Shown one piece after another: positions 23,977 to 37,700 of a stretch of 64,000 nt of DNA. The notes beneath the pieces are model-generated. The model was not told the origin of the DNA, made no database searches, and saw only the letters and a list, made by a program, of their open reading frames with translations. The translations under genes and the position numbers were made by a program. Positions within the stretch are counted from its first letter, which is position 1. Each line of letters begins with the position of its first letter. This DNA is from Leucaena leucocephala (Eukaryota; Streptophyta; Magnoliopsida; Fabales; Fabaceae), in NCBI GenBank assembly GCA_037074615.1, contig CM073532.1, forward strand, positions 13,042,001 through 13,106,000, written 5' to 3'.

Positions 23977-24422
23977 TGCCACGTCTCACAATGTCTCGCG
24001 TCTCACAATGATAAAAAATTAAAAAAAAAACAGATTTTATTTTGACTGCAGGGATTTGAGGACTTTCAGTTTAAACATATTTAAAAAAATTATTTTTGGC
24101 AAAAATAAAAATATTTTTCATGAAAAATGCCCAATACCACTCTCTAACTCGCGTGCGGGGGGGGGATCGCTGGATTTCAACTAAATTTCCCATTGATGAC
24201 TGTTGTCATGTACGTGAGCCCACCTCTCTTCTAAGCCCATTTACTAGCCCATGATTGTATCTTATTATATATACACTTGAGCCTTCATTCTCCTAAGCAA
24301 TGTGGGACTTTGGTTTCTTTGACACACTCACAAAACACAGATTTTCACAAGAATGTCCTGACAAATAACATGCTTCAACTCTAAATAAGAGTGATTCAAT
24401 TGAATTAGTTACCTCTTGATGC
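23977..24422. other. AT-rich spacer between solo LTR Q and TRIM copy A
   Basis: It contains GTCTCAC repeats just after the LTR end (23983-24009) and a short G run (24157-24165). AAGCAATGTGGGACTTTGG at 24296 resembles a motif common in plant LTR promoters. I see no gene. Confidence 0.4.
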
Positions 24423-24427
24423 AAATA

Positions 24428-25767
24428 TGTGGAGATTTGAAGGATTGAAAGTAGAAAAAAAATCTCAAAATATTATTAATCCTTGAATGAATGAAAATAT
24501 AAATAGGCATTTATATAAGCAAAAAATATAAGCTAATAAGCTAAACTTAGAATCTATCATAATCCTAATATCTCAGATTTATTCTTCTAAGATATGATAA
24601 TTTAATATTCAAATCTAATCCTAAATAATATCCAAACTTAATTTTTAGATAATTAATTAAATAACTAACAAAATATAATATTAATTAATAATTAATTCTA
24701 AACTAGTGGATCTCAACACTCCCCATCAAGCTAGATCTACAGCTTGAATATTTGTATTTCTCAACACTCTCCCTCAAACTAGGAGGCAGCTTGGATGTGA
24801 GCAGCATCATTATAGAAAAACCAGAACTTTGAATCCTTAAACCAGTAGTAACCACTGAACTAAAGTTGATTGAATCTTAAATTTGTATCTTAAAATAAAG
24901 TTGCGAACTTGATGAAAAATATCATTGTTGGATGCCTAGCAAGAACATTTCCAAGAGAGAAACTTAATGAAGAATCATATGTATTATTCAAGAGCAACAT
25001 GCCCATACAATCATGGTAACCCACTTGGGTTTATATACTAATCTAACCTCACTTGAGGGAGATGAACTAATCCCATAACCGATGAGATTTTGTGAGAAGA
25101 GACCTAAGTTATCATCTTCCATCATAGAGAAACTTGCTCATACAATCATGGTAACCCACTTGGGTTTATACAATAATCTAACCTCACTTTAGGTAGATGA
25201 ATTAATACCATAACCTATAAGATTTTGTGGGAAGATACCCAAGTTACCCTCTTCCATAGTAACTTACTTGGGTTTATACACTAATCTAACATCACTTGAG
25301 GTGGATGAACTAATCATATAACCTATGAGATTTTGTGGGAAAAGACCCAAGTTACCTTCTTCCATCATATGTAACTAATCTTCACTTGAAGACGTGAATT
25401 CTCTTTAGGCTTGACCTTTTTCTTCTTCTTCATCGAGACATTCACCAAGATTTAATATTTGTCCTCTGATACCATGTGGAGATTTGAATGATTGAAAGTA
25501 GAGAGAAAAAATCTCAAAATATTATTAATCCTTGAATAAGTGATAATACAAATAGACCTTTATATAGGCAAAAAATATAAGTTAATAAGCTAAACCTATA
25601 ATCTATCATAATCCTAATATCTCATATTTATTCTTCTAAGATATGATAATTTAATATTCAAATCTAATCCTAAATAATATCCAAACTTAATTTTTAGATA
25701 ATTAATTAAATAACTAAAAAAATATAATATTAATGAATAATTAATTCAAAATTAGTGAATCTCAAAA
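24428..25767 (-). mobile_element. TRIM-type miniature LTR retrotransposon, copy A
   Basis: Same family as the element in intron 14 (the LTRs align over their whole length). Left LTR 24428-24766, right LTR 25475-25767, internal region 708 bp, minus-strand orientation. The primer-binding site TGGTATCAGAGG borders the right LTR at 25463-25474. The target duplication AAATA is at 24423-24427 and 25768-25772. The right LTR lacks about 48 bp that lie between two TCTCAACA repeats in the other copies, as expected from a deletion between short direct repeats. The internal region has no coding capacity but contains about three tandem units of roughly 120-135 bp (25001-25372) beginning near CATACAATCATGG. 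Confidence 0.85.
25001..25372. repeat. Tandem repeat inside TRIM copy A, about three units of 120-135 bp
   Basis: The block that includes ATCATGGTAACCCACTTGGG, AATCTAACCTCACTTGAGG and GAGATTTTGTG recurs at about 25001, 25136 and 25259 with small differences. Related units occur inside copy B (about 52690-52960). Confidence 0.75.
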
Positions 25768-25772
25768 AAATA

Positions 25773-26442
25773 ACCTCCAAGTTGACTCTTCTTGAAGTAT
25801 CAAATATTCTACTCGTTCGATCCTTAATATACGACTTAATTTGAGAATTGATATTAGTCGTAAATATAATACACATTTTATATATTTATCAACTTTTTCA
25901 TAAATTATCTCTATTGATACCTCCTCAACAATAATCAAATAAGCGAGTGAGGAATAAAGTTAAGGAATATGATTAGGGTATTTTAGAAAAAATATGTGAT
26001 ACTAACTAACTAAACTAAACTTTTTTAATATAATCAAATTAATTAAATAGCTTTTATATTAAGGATCAGAGGAGTACTATTTAATATCCAACACAAAACA
26101 GCACAGAAGCATTGAAAGGGAAAGACATTGGAATCTGTGCATCGCCTATGTTATTCACTGCGTAGCATAAAAGACGTCCAGATTGTGATCCAATTTTGTG
26201 TGGATAAATCCGTTATTCATAATTATATTCGAAGTTACATTATTCCTTCATAAACCCATTTAGATTTTTCCCACCATTTCCCTCCTCCAGAGGTTATATT
26301 CCACTCTTCACAATTTTACATTGTAAAATTAACTATGATATCTTACAGTACAAGCCATCATGACACCGCAAGCATCAACCTCTTTTTCATTCCAATATTA
26401 TCATTTATAATGCCTTTCTCAATTCCAGACACTAGTAAAAAA
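25773..26442. other. AT-rich intergenic spacer, nothing recognised
   Basis: No open frame of note, tRNA-like sequence or repeat border is visible here. Confidence 0.5.
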
Positions 26443-26805
26443 TACTCCCTCCGTCCCTTATTATAAGACCCTTTTAATCAATTGCGTGGTTCCAAAAAAC
26501 TATTATAATTAGTTAAAAGTAATAAATATATAGAAAATATAATATTTTTACTATTATAATTAGTTAAAAGTAATAAATATATAGGAAATATAATATTTTT
26601 TTTCTAAATATAACCTTATTTATAAGTTGGTAGGTGAGAGTGAGAAAAAAAAGATGAGAGAGAAGTATTGGAAAAGATAATGAGAAAGAGTATATTAATT
26701 AAGGGCAAAATAGGTAAAAATGTATTTAATATGAAGAGAAACCTAAAAGAGATCTTATATGGGGACAAATCATTTTAACAAAAAAAGATCTTACAATAAG
26801 GGTCC
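26443..26805. mobile_element. Stowaway-like MITE, right end damaged
   Basis: The left end TACTCCCTCCGTCCCTTATT is the standard Stowaway terminal sequence. The right end (AGATCTTACAATAAGGG, near 26788-26804) matches the inner part of its reverse complement but stops before the GGAGGGAGTA terminus. Inside, a block with TAATTAGTTAAAAGTAATAA is duplicated in tandem (about 26507 and 26558). Confidence 0.55.
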
Positions 26806-27310
26806 ATTTGGATAGGCTTTTGAAAAAATGATTATAGAAAAAAGGGCTTTTAGACATCTTTTAAAAAATAGCTTTTGAATAAGAGCTTATGAAAAAAAAA
26901 GTGGTTATAAATAAGTGTTTGGATAGTTATTATGAGAATGACTTTTGTGATTGATAAATTAACAGAAAATGTATGATTTTATAAAAAAAATCAATTTTTT
27001 CTCTTTTTTCTCTCTCTCCTGTTGTCTCTCCACTGACAAAGGCAGCAGCGCATATAGAGTCCCGACCTCCACCAGCGATGACGAGCACAAACGAGGAGAG
27101 CAACAGACCCACAGTGACCAACAGCGCAGATGGAGCCTTGACGTTGACCTGTGCAACAACATTTTTTTGCACAAACAGAGGAGAAGACGCAACGGTGATG
27201 GAAATCCTCCTCCGTGAAGTCTACTTTCTCTCTGTTGATGATGACGCTCCTCTCTCCCAACGAAAGTTACAGTTTACTAGTAGCTTACGGGATATTCATA
27301 AATAAAAGAG
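26802..27310. mobile_element. Possible second MITE abutting the Stowaway remnant
   Basis: It starts GGGTCCATTTGGATAGGC, a form seen at the ends of hAT-type miniature elements, and contains GCTTTT-rich text. No matching inverted end is visible. Overlapping open frames in 26930-27305 on both strands look like chance frames in a GC-richer patch. Confidence 0.3.
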
Positions 27311-28659
27311 ATCTTATATAGGGACAAGTATTTTATATGCTTAATATCTGTTTATCCAATCAAATCAAAACAGGTAGATTTTAAAGTGTTTATAATAAAA
27401 AAAATTCTGGAATACAAAATATATAACATATTATTTTATTATAAATAAGCACCTTAAGTAGATAAATTTTCCTAGTAATCAATCAATTGAGTCTAAAAAT
27501 AAATATATTTAGATAGCTGCTTAAATAGTTAAATAATGTAAGTGATTGCGTGACTTGTTCCACAATTATTATAATAAAACAAAACTTAATTTTTTTTTCA
27601 ACAAAAAAAAAAGCAAATTTAAATATAGAAGACTTCATCTAATCCTAATTATAAATGTTAGTTATTTTTTGTTGAGTAAATTAAGGAAACCAATAAATTA
27701 GTTAATTATGACCAAATACAACCCTTCAAGATGAATTCATATTATATACTCATCAATATAACTAAATTAGTCAATTAATTCTTATATTAATTATAATTAA
27801 TTAATTTATTTAACTTATTTAACCTATCTAAAAAAATCAACTATTATTATCAAGACCAGAGTATATGTTTTGAATATAAATTTTATGTTACCAAATGATT
27901 TTATGCTTGATAGCTTGAATATAATATGTTTTGGATTCCTCCTCATCAAGATACTTCCTCAACACAAATTTAAAAAACAAATGTATTTTGAAACAGAAGA
28001 TAACCATAACACAAATTCAGCTAACATACAATTAGTTTCACATTGAAATTACTGAACCCGTCTCTTAATGAAAGAGCATTTGAATTACTCCCATGGTTTC
28101 TACATGAACATGGCATCCTCAATATTATTTCGTTTTTTTTAACATTTCCGTTATATAGTAACATAAAACATTAAAAAAATTAAAAAAACGATAAACTTTT
28201 ACTCCTGTTTTGGGCGGCTGAATGTTAATAAAAGCAGCTGCTAGAAAGGAGGGGAAATTTGAAAAAGACAAATGTACTTTTAATCTCTATATACAAAATG
28301 TTAACTTAGTTTCTTAATTTTATAAAATAACTTTTCAATCCCCTAACATTACCACTATTAGTCTCAAACAATATTGTATCAATCATTATAATTTTTAAAA
28401 TTAAACTTAATATATAAACAACATTTAAAATTTCAATGTCACCAATTTCTCCCCTACCGGCATTAGAATTAAAGGACCAAAAATAAAACTGCAAAGTTGC
28501 AGATATATGGCGAAATTGCTCACATTTTGATTGGAATAACTTAGTTGTAACAACACAACACAATAAGACCCAAAAAGTGGCTAGAATCAGTCATCCATAG
28601 TTAAAACTACTCATTGCAAAAGGTTAGAGAGAGAGAGGTCGAAGAAGTAATCAGGAAAA
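27311..28659. other. 3' flank of the callose synthase gene, AT-rich
   Basis: The 3' UTR and polyadenylation site must lie just below 28660, but I could not fix the site. The rest up to 27311 shows AT-rich sequence without gene-like content. Confidence 0.45.
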
Positions 28660-31600
28660 CTACTCCTTATTGCGCGAAGAGCGCTCCTTCCTTTGGCCAC
28701 CAAGAATACGGGAAATTTGCAGACCTCTGCTGAATGCTTGGTTGAACAACATTCGAGTCTGAAATTCTGAAACAAAAGGAAACCATGCCAGGAATGCTAC
28801 TGGAGTAAACAAAAGCAAACCCATCACTATTTCGTAACCACGAGCAAGCGTTTTTACAGATCCCCAGAATCCCGCTCGGCGAACAACAGGCTTCAATGCC
28901 TGTGCAATCTGCAAACCAAGATGAGGTCAATATACTTATGCCACTAGCAGAATGAAGAGACCAACAACAGATAGGCAAAGGAATCAAGTTGGAAGTTAAG
29001 TATGAAGGACTAATGGCTGAATATTTATGCCACTAGCAGCGAAGACAGTTTTGAAGTTTATAAGAATTACTCCTCTTATTTACAAGTAACTTTCAACATA
29101 TTTCACCAAAACTAAGAAAAAGATAAGCCCAATTTATTTACAAGTAATCTCATTAACTTCATCTTAAAATTTAATAACTTCTGAACTTCACCCCAATTTA
29201 ATATACATTCCACCCTAAGAGTACAAAATTTACACAGTAATAAATGAAGGATAAAATTGTATATTTATGTAAAAATTTTAATAATATAACTTGTAAATAC
29301 GACTAAAAAACCTCCACTCACAGCCTTATAAGTAGGAGTGGAGGAGCAAGGTTATTATCAAATCGGGATAAGAGTGGTGAATCAGAAATCCTATATTTTG
29401 AATCTTGAATCGAAGCATAACATGAATCGTAAGTTTCATGATCAATTATTAAGGATGACTTTCACATAAGAAAACATAAAAATTTATAGATATTAACATT
29501 TAGCATAAAGAATAAACATCAAATCACATCAAGATTCAATTTATATAGTGAAATAGAGAAACCGTTAAGTCATGAACGTGAAAGAGAGAGAGCAAGGCAA
29601 TAAAAAAATAGGGCTTTGAGTGGGATAAGCTGATATGTTAAAAGAGAGAGAGGAGTACTTGTCATTTTTCTCTTTACTTGGCTTTTTCAATATTGGATCT
29701 CATGTAATGCATGAAGTTTCAGAAATAAGCCACAAACCATAATGGCTCATAAATAGTGACTTGTTATAGATTTTAAGTGGGACAAAGCTTGTTGTAAACA
29801 TAGTGCTTGTTTGAATTGGTGATTTGAAGCCCCAATCTGACTTTTCAATCGTGATTTTACAGTTTACAAGGTATGGGAGAGGAGTTTTGTCTCGCCTTGC
29901 GTAAACATGTTTACTGAAAGCAAATATAAACAAGTACTAAGTAAACAATGAAACAGAGATCAGGCAAGCAAAAGATGTCAAACCTTATTGCCAGACATAT
30001 TCTAGCATCTTTCAAAAGAATAAGATATCCACGATTCCCTTTGAATGAACTATAATTATAATATCTATGAAAAAACAAAAAAGAGACATTTACCTGAAGC
30101 ATTCCCCAACCAGTTGGCATGAAAGCAAGAATGCAAACAAAAATGTCTTGTAACGTCATATGAGGAAGTGCAATCAAAGTGACCAGAATTGAGACAAATG
30201 TTAGGAATATCATTCCCTTGATTAGCCGGAAGACAAGTTGAAAATTTGCACTGAACTTACGCCTCCCAACAGACACAGTCTGAGACCAAAAAAACAGACC
30301 AAATTTTGTTAGACCGTAGCAAGGTTTTTGTTAGCATGTTTTACAATTTGAATATGATTGTCTTTGTAATGATAAGGAGAAGAAGTAGTATATCACTTTG
30401 TCACTAGATTAAAGATTAGAAATAAGCATAATTATATGCATCCTGTTAACATGCGCAACAAAATACATAGCCGCAAGTCACTAACCTTCATCACGAATAA
30501 GATTAGAAAGATCACCAACCATGACAGGCCATAAACCTGTAGCAAATGAAAGAATATTCAGTCTACATAATGGCGAAAAGATTTTTCTTGTTTTTAAAGA
30601 GAAAGGGACATGGTAGAGACTTACCAGAAAACTTTTTGTATGCCTCGTAATATGCAAGTGATATACAAGGCCATACTGATAGATAAAAAATCGTAAAGAT
30701 AACAAGATTTCAACAATGATGCCCCGCTTGCCAGAATATTGAAGATGTTCCTGTTCCTCTTCCCACCAGGATTCCCAACTTTTTTCCGGCGGTACCCCTA
30801 TACCTCCGATGTTGCTAATCCATTTATTCCAATCAGTCCAATCATCTACAATTTTTTGCCACTCAAACCCAGAAGGATTAAACAAGAAGGGTGCAAAAAG
30901 CCAAGTTCCCACCATAAACCACATTGATATGGTGATGAGGATATACGCAACATCACTTCTATAAGAAGTACCAAAAATCTCATACACAAGAAGCAAAATC
31001 ATGAGCTCAATACCCTTGACAAAGTGGCTACGGGAATAAAGTCTATAGTTGTCAGCAAATTTGGCATGGAAAACCACAAACCCTCGTCCTGTGGGCCGAT
31101 ATTTTGCACCTCCATGAAGTAATGTCCTTCCATAATAATGAGTTTTTGTCCCAAGAGAAAATGTGAAGAATACTGGGGCTAGTTGTAACTGCATCAATAT
31201 AAACTCACTCAGCGCAGTTCGGAAACCTCTTTCCAAGCCAATCTCCATCAACATCGGCAAGGCCATTAGAAAACCAATCTGTACAAATGACTGAGACGCG
31301 AGAGCTACTTGAAGAGGCTTATTGTCTCGAATTGCTTTCTGTTTACTTAAACCTTCTTCAAGTCCACTTAGAACAAGATAAAGGCGACCATAGAGGAATA
31401 CATATACAGTCAGAACAGTAATCTGTCAATGTTAGAGATAAAAAAAAAAGAATTTCAGAACAGTGATATAAGAACAAGACAATATGGTCAAACAAAGCAG
31501 TTAGCGATGGAAAACGTACAAGAGTACTGAAGTAGAAACCAACTGTAGTGAAATAACAAGACAACATTCTGAAAAAGTCAAAGCGGTGACCAAGTCGGTA

Positions 31601-31749
31601 CACATCTCGACTTAGTGTTTGCTCTCCATTGCCATTAGCAATCTTGGCTTCAAACATGGAAATCTGATTGAGACCCACATCTCTTCCCTTCCCAACTTGT
31701 ATGTACTCATGATGTGTAACATTTCCCTCACGGAGGGTAGAGTTGAATC
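28660..31749 (-). CDS. CALS3: CALS3-like exons 38-42: C-terminal transmembrane block, residues 1446-1949
   Basis: Exons in transcript order: 31520-31749, 30625-31422, 30486-30536, 30094-30279, 28660-28908. Exon 38 contains HHEYIQVGKGRDVGLNQISM, one of the best conserved stretches of the family. Exon 39 is the longest (798 nt). Its membrane segments include ITVLTVYVFLYGRLYLVLSG, FVKGIELMILLLVYEIFG and ILITISMWFMVGTWLFAPFL, and it ends in the FEWQKIVDDWTDWNKWI block. Exons 40-42 add further spans (WLVIFLILFVM; IFLTFVSILVTLIALPHM; IVMGLLLFTPVAFLAWFPFV) and the basic tail. All phases close, and the reading frame ends at TAG. Confidence 0.94.
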
Positions 31750-34700
31750 CTGCAAGTAACATTTTAGATAAATGAAGATATAATCAACTACAAGACAAAA
31801 ACTAGAGCGGGGTTGGTAGTCACTGTACCAGCAAAAATATCTTCACTCAAGTTGATGACTTTGGAGGCTTTGCTGACACCACCTCTTGTAAGGTGGAAGA
31901 GCCTATCAAAGATGTCAGGATGACCATAATGGAAGCGAACTCTGCATAGGTATAAAGAAGTGAACCAGAGTATAAATCTCCCATAGTTCTATAAGTGAAA
32001 TTGCCGATTACAGTCCTAATTCTATTAATTTTCAAACATGGATGGAAAATAAACCTGTACACCACAGCTTGCCATAATATTCCCTAAACTTGGCTAATTA
32101 AAACCCTGCCTTACACAATGAACTGATCCTAATTCTACATCACTAAGATATTATTTGGTTCCAGTGAAACTGAATCAGATTAAAAAACTTTAAGATTGAC
32201 TTCTTCACAGGTAGACAATGTCTCAGCTAGCAAACTCAACATAGACCATAACATAGAAGATCAAACATTAATCAGCAGTCAAAGTAAATTCAAGATTTCC
32301 ATTATCCTACACTTGTTTTTTTCCTTTTCTTTTCGGGAGGTGGAGGGGAGGAGAAGGACTTACTTCAGAGGATTAGCCAGTAACCTCTGACCAATAGTCA
32401 CAAAACTGGTCTCCTGATTTGACATGAACCAAGCAAGAGAAGAAACACTGAAACCTCAAAGCAAAACAGCAACCAGAAAAAAAAAATCAGAAACACAAAA
32501 ATTATATTTGAAAACAGAATAAATACATAAAAATTAAACAGACCTTCCAGTAAATATATGCTCCCTAAGTCCAAGAATACTTGGGTATCTCACACCATCA
32601 TGCTTCTTAAGAAACTCTTGCAGCAGATTTCTCATTTTCAAAGCTTCTTCCATATAGTTATCCTATAGAAATGGAAAATTCAGAAATGGCATGAGACTTG
32701 CAATGAGTTGCACTTTGTAATATGACATCTTACCTGGTTCATATCTATTGTCTGCAAGCCTTCACCGCGTGAAAAAATGATGGCATGATTTTGATTTTCA
32801 GGCTTACCCTCACCCAAAATAGCCGGTCCAGGAAGCTTTATTTTATATATGACCTGATTAAGACAATCATTTGATGAGCACATAGTTCAAGACTCTGGGA
32901 ATATTATGTATTTATTGTGAATATTCATTATTATTGTATAGCCTTCATTAAATATTCATTAGACTTCAATAGGATTTATTCTCTCCTAATGTATAAATAG
33001 TCAGCTGTACCTCAGTATTCACAGAAAATACATGTGAGACACGTTTTTCTCTCGTATAATCCACAAAGACTAATATTAAATGGAATAATGGAATAAGAAA
33101 ATAGAAAAATATTTCATGTAGAAAATTGCATATTGCATTGTGGAATAGCATGTCCGGTAATTAAGCTTTAATCAATTTGTTGATTAATAGGTTTTATGAT
33201 TGTAAATGAACACAAGAAGGATGATTGATTAAGTCAGTATTTCACCAACAGGAAGTAGGAAATGCTGTGATCAGAAGGTGACAATGGAAGAAAATCAATG
33301 CTTGCTTAGCTAATCTGGACCAAGCAGTGTGAACATTGGACAAGACATGTCAAGGACCTCGAGGAATCATATAAATGTGTACTATGCAAGTGTTTGATGC
33401 ATTATAGAGGACGTGGCTACCAAAGACCACAAATTAAGAATCTTGAATGCTAATGACAAGTCATCCTCCATATTTGGAACCTCCATACTAATGTACAAAG
33501 AGTCAACCTTGACGGATCTATAGCTAACAAATACCAAGCTACATGCAGAGGGATTGTCCATGACTCGCAAGGACGCTAGCAAGTGGGGATTCATTCCAAC
33601 CTGGGCTTTCTACTACCTTGCACAGCAGCAGAAGCTATGGCAATAAGGAATGGTATAACCTAGCGTAGAAGATATTAGAAATAATTAGGAACCAATTAGG
33701 AGACTGAGATTCAATTGTAATTATTTCCCCGATTTCCCTCTGTAAATCAATCACATGATATACGGTCCCCTTAATTGACCAAGTCTGTATATATGTATGT
33801 GAATAGTCAAAAAGCAATAGATAGAATACAATTTCAATTTCTGACTTCCCTACTGTTCTTTCCAGTGCCATATTCAGTCATGTCCACCGATGTGGTATCA
33901 GAGTAGGCAATCCGATCTGCAAATTCTTCTGACGTGGAGTCCGACGGCACCATCATGTCTGACGGTGGGTCACATCCAAGCTCAGCCAAAGTCGCCGCCC
34001 TATCCTCATTGTGCCGGAACGTCTCACTGGCGATAACTACCTGGACTGAAGTCAAGCCATGCTACTCGCCCACGACGAACGAGACCGACTGGACCTTATT
34101 CACAACGATCAGCCTCCCGCCGGTGATGTCAACATCCGTTGACAGTAGAAATCAGACAATGCTCTGGTTTCTTCTTGGCTCCTAAACTCAATGATCCCTG
34201 CTGTTCGAAGGAGCTTTATGTTCCTCACTTCTGCCAAGTCCATTCGGGTCACTGTGAAGGAAGCTTACGGGAGGTGACCAAATGCTTCGCTTCTCTTTGA
34301 CCTGCATTCTTGCCTCTGGGCTGTCAAACAGGGGCAGCGGCCACTCAATTCCTACTACCTTGAGAAGACAATATTAAGGCAGGAGCTTGACCTGCTGCAA
34401 CACCGAGTCTGGAGAGATCCTGAATATGCTGCCAAGTACTGTCGAGCTGTGGAAGAGGAGCGGTTGTTTGATTTTTGGTCAGTTTTGAACCTGTCTACGA
34501 CGACGTGCGTGGTCGCCTCCTCAGTCACATCCCGCTACCGTCTGTTGCCGAGGCTTTTGCCCTCCTAAGGAATAAGGAGACTCATCGTCAAGTCATGCTT
34601 CCCACCTCTGTTGTCCCACAACCGACACCTACAAAGACATCATCCACCCTTGCCGCTCGTGCTGCTGAACCCAGAAAAGAGAGACCGATATGTGAACATT

Positions 34701-37700
34701 GCAGAAAATTGGGCCATACCAAAGATAGGCGCTAGGACCTTCATGGGAAGCCCCAAGATTGGAAGCCCAAAGACAAGCAACAAGCCCAAAGACAAGCAAC
34801 AAGCCCAAAGGCCACTTGGCTGACACTTCACACTCGGAGGTAATGGGCTTTGGTCTAGTTGACCCAACTCACTCATCACTCACGGCTCCTATAACACCCG
34901 CCAGCCCAATACATCCCTCTCCTGGCCCAATGAATGCATCTAATCCATTATCACTTATTCTAGAGCGCTTGACTGCCCTCAAAAAACAGTCTCGTAAACA
35001 ATCTGATGCGACTGTGATATAGCGAGGTAATTTCTTTCGAGCCTTTACAACCATTAAAGGTAAAAATACAAGTCCCTATTGAATAATAGACTCAGGTACC
35101 TCTGATCATATGACTGATGATGTCTCATTATTTGCAAATTATACTCCTCCCACGTCATGCCTCAATTAAAATTTCTGATGCTTCAGATTCTCTAGTGGTT
35201 AATAGTGGTACCATTAATGTTTCTGCTACACTAAGGTACCATTAATGTTTCTTCTACACTAACACTTCATAATGTATTACATGTTCCAAAGTTAAAATGC
35301 AATTTATTATCGGTGAGCCAATTGAGAAAAAGGGAAAAATGTTGTGCTAATTTCTTGGCTACTTATTGTGTTTTTCAAGATCTGTTCACAAGGACGACGA
35401 TAGGAGCTTGATGGGTTGTATTATCTGAGTGATTGTCTTAATGCAGTCCTTTATTCCTATAATAAAGTATCTCCCCTAGAGCTAATGAGTTAGAATTATG
35501 GCACAAAAGATTAGGGCATCCACATTTTCAATATATGTGTAAGATGTTTCCCTCAATCTGCTCAAATAAAAATTCAGACTTTTATTGTGATTCATATGAA
35601 CTTGTAAAACATCATCGAGCTTCCTTCCCCAGCACTTCATATCGTTTGTCTAAACCTTTATCAGTTATTCACAGTGACTTGTGGGGTCCATCACGTGTTC
35701 CCAATCGTACCTGTTCTAAATGGTTCATGACCCTCATTGATGACCATACCCGTGTCAGTTGGGTTTTCCTCTTAAAGGATAAAATCAAGGTATGTCAAAC
35801 ATTCATTGATTTCTTCTATATGATACATACACAGTTCAACACAAAAATTCAAACTCTCTACACCGATAATGATATCGAGTATATGTTGGGGGTTTCTACT
35901 AAAAGACAAAACCGAAGTTTATCAAACCTTCATTGACTTTTATCACATGATTCAGACCCAATTCCAAACAGAAATACAAATTCTCCATTATCCATTTTTC
36001 TCAATACAAATACAGAAATACACCGATAATGGAACTGAATATGTTTATCAATCATTATCCATTTTTCTCAAGGACCATGGCATTATACACAAAAGTACCT
36101 GCCCGTATACCCCACAGCAGAATGGTATATTTGAGAGGAAAAACCGTCACATCCTTGAAACAGCTCGGGCCCTCCTATTTAGCAATCCTGTACCTAAGTC
36201 CCATTGAGATTATGTTGTTCTCGCTACCATTTTCCTCATCAATCGAATGTCAATTAAACCTTTGTCCTTCAAAACACCCTTACAAGTCATACACAACCAC
36301 TAGGACCTACCATATCTTGAAAACACACTACCTTTGCGAGTATTTGGGTGTACTACTTATGTTCACCTTCACCACACATCCAAACTTGATCCAAATGCTA
36401 TCAAATGCATTTTCTTGGGTTACTTGGGGACTTAGAAAAGATACAAGTGTTATGACCCTACTGCCAAACCACTGTATATTTACCTGTGACGGAACTTTTA
36501 ATGAAAACGTTCCTTTCTACTCTCAGTCTTCTGTGCAGGTGAGAGTTGGAGTGAACCACCTCAGACAAAGCCTATGTTCATTAAGTATGATCCTAATTCC
36601 ATTCTTGAGACTGAACCTCAAAATCCACCATCCAATGATGTGCCTAACGTTGTTGAGAAGAGGAACACTAATCGAGGGGGAGACACTAATGAACATATTC
36701 GGATCTACACCAGGAGACACAAGACATGTAGAGCTCCCTCAACTACTAGTACATTCCAAGAGTCAAACCCGGAGGTAGTTCCAAGGGAAATTGAGACTCA
36801 TGAAGAAAGCCAAGTACAAGATAATGTCGACCTTCCCATTGCACTCCGAAGACAACGACGCTCATGTACTAGACACCCTATTGAGAGGTTTGTGTCCTAT
36901 CACGCACTGTCATCAGCATACTCTGCATTGATTGCTCACTTAGACAAGATCCGGATTCCTAACAACATTGATGAAGCTCTAGACAGCCCTAAGTGCAGAC
37001 AGGCAGTCATGGAAGAGATGAAGGCCTTGAAAAATAACAACACCTAGGAAATTGTTGATCTACCTAAAAGAAAGAAAGCAGTGGGTGCAAATTGGTCTTT
37101 ACCCCAAAATACACAACAGATGGAAGCCTTGATAAGTACAAGGCGAGATTGGTGGCACAAGGATTCTCACAGATATATGGCATAGACTATAGTGAGACTT
37201 TTGCACCTGTTGCAAAATTGAATACTATTCAGATCTTACTATATCTAGCAATGAATCTTGACTGGCCTCATAATCAAATGGATGTGAAAAACACCTTTCT
37301 AAATGGCGATCTAAAGGAAGAAGTATATATGAAGATGCCTCTAGGTTTCCCCAGAAAAAAGGCTAGTAAGGTATGAAAATTAACGAAATCATTATATGGT
37401 TTGAAACAGTCCCCTAGAGCATAGTTTGAGAGATTCTCACGTGTCTTAAAGACTCAAGGCTATGTCTAGGGACAAAGTGACCACAAGATGTTCTTTAGGC
37501 ATCAGAATGAGAAGATGATGGTTATGGTGGTATATGTAGATGATATTGTTCTCACTAGAGATGACTCAGTAGAGATTGACAGGATCAAAGAAGCACTAAA
37601 CCAAGAGTTTCAGGTCAAGGATTTAGGAGAAATAAAGTACTTTCTTGAGATGGAGGTTGTTAGATCAAGAGGGAGTCTATATATCCCAAAGGAAATACAT

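Noticed and set aside
26930..27305. Overlapping open frames on both strands of 75-89 residues
   Set aside because: Frames overlap in several phases, have low-complexity composition and lie in a probable MITE; no conserved motif is visible.
30739..30927. Plus-strand frame opposite exon 39
   Set aside because: Antisense shadow of a well conserved callose synthase exon.
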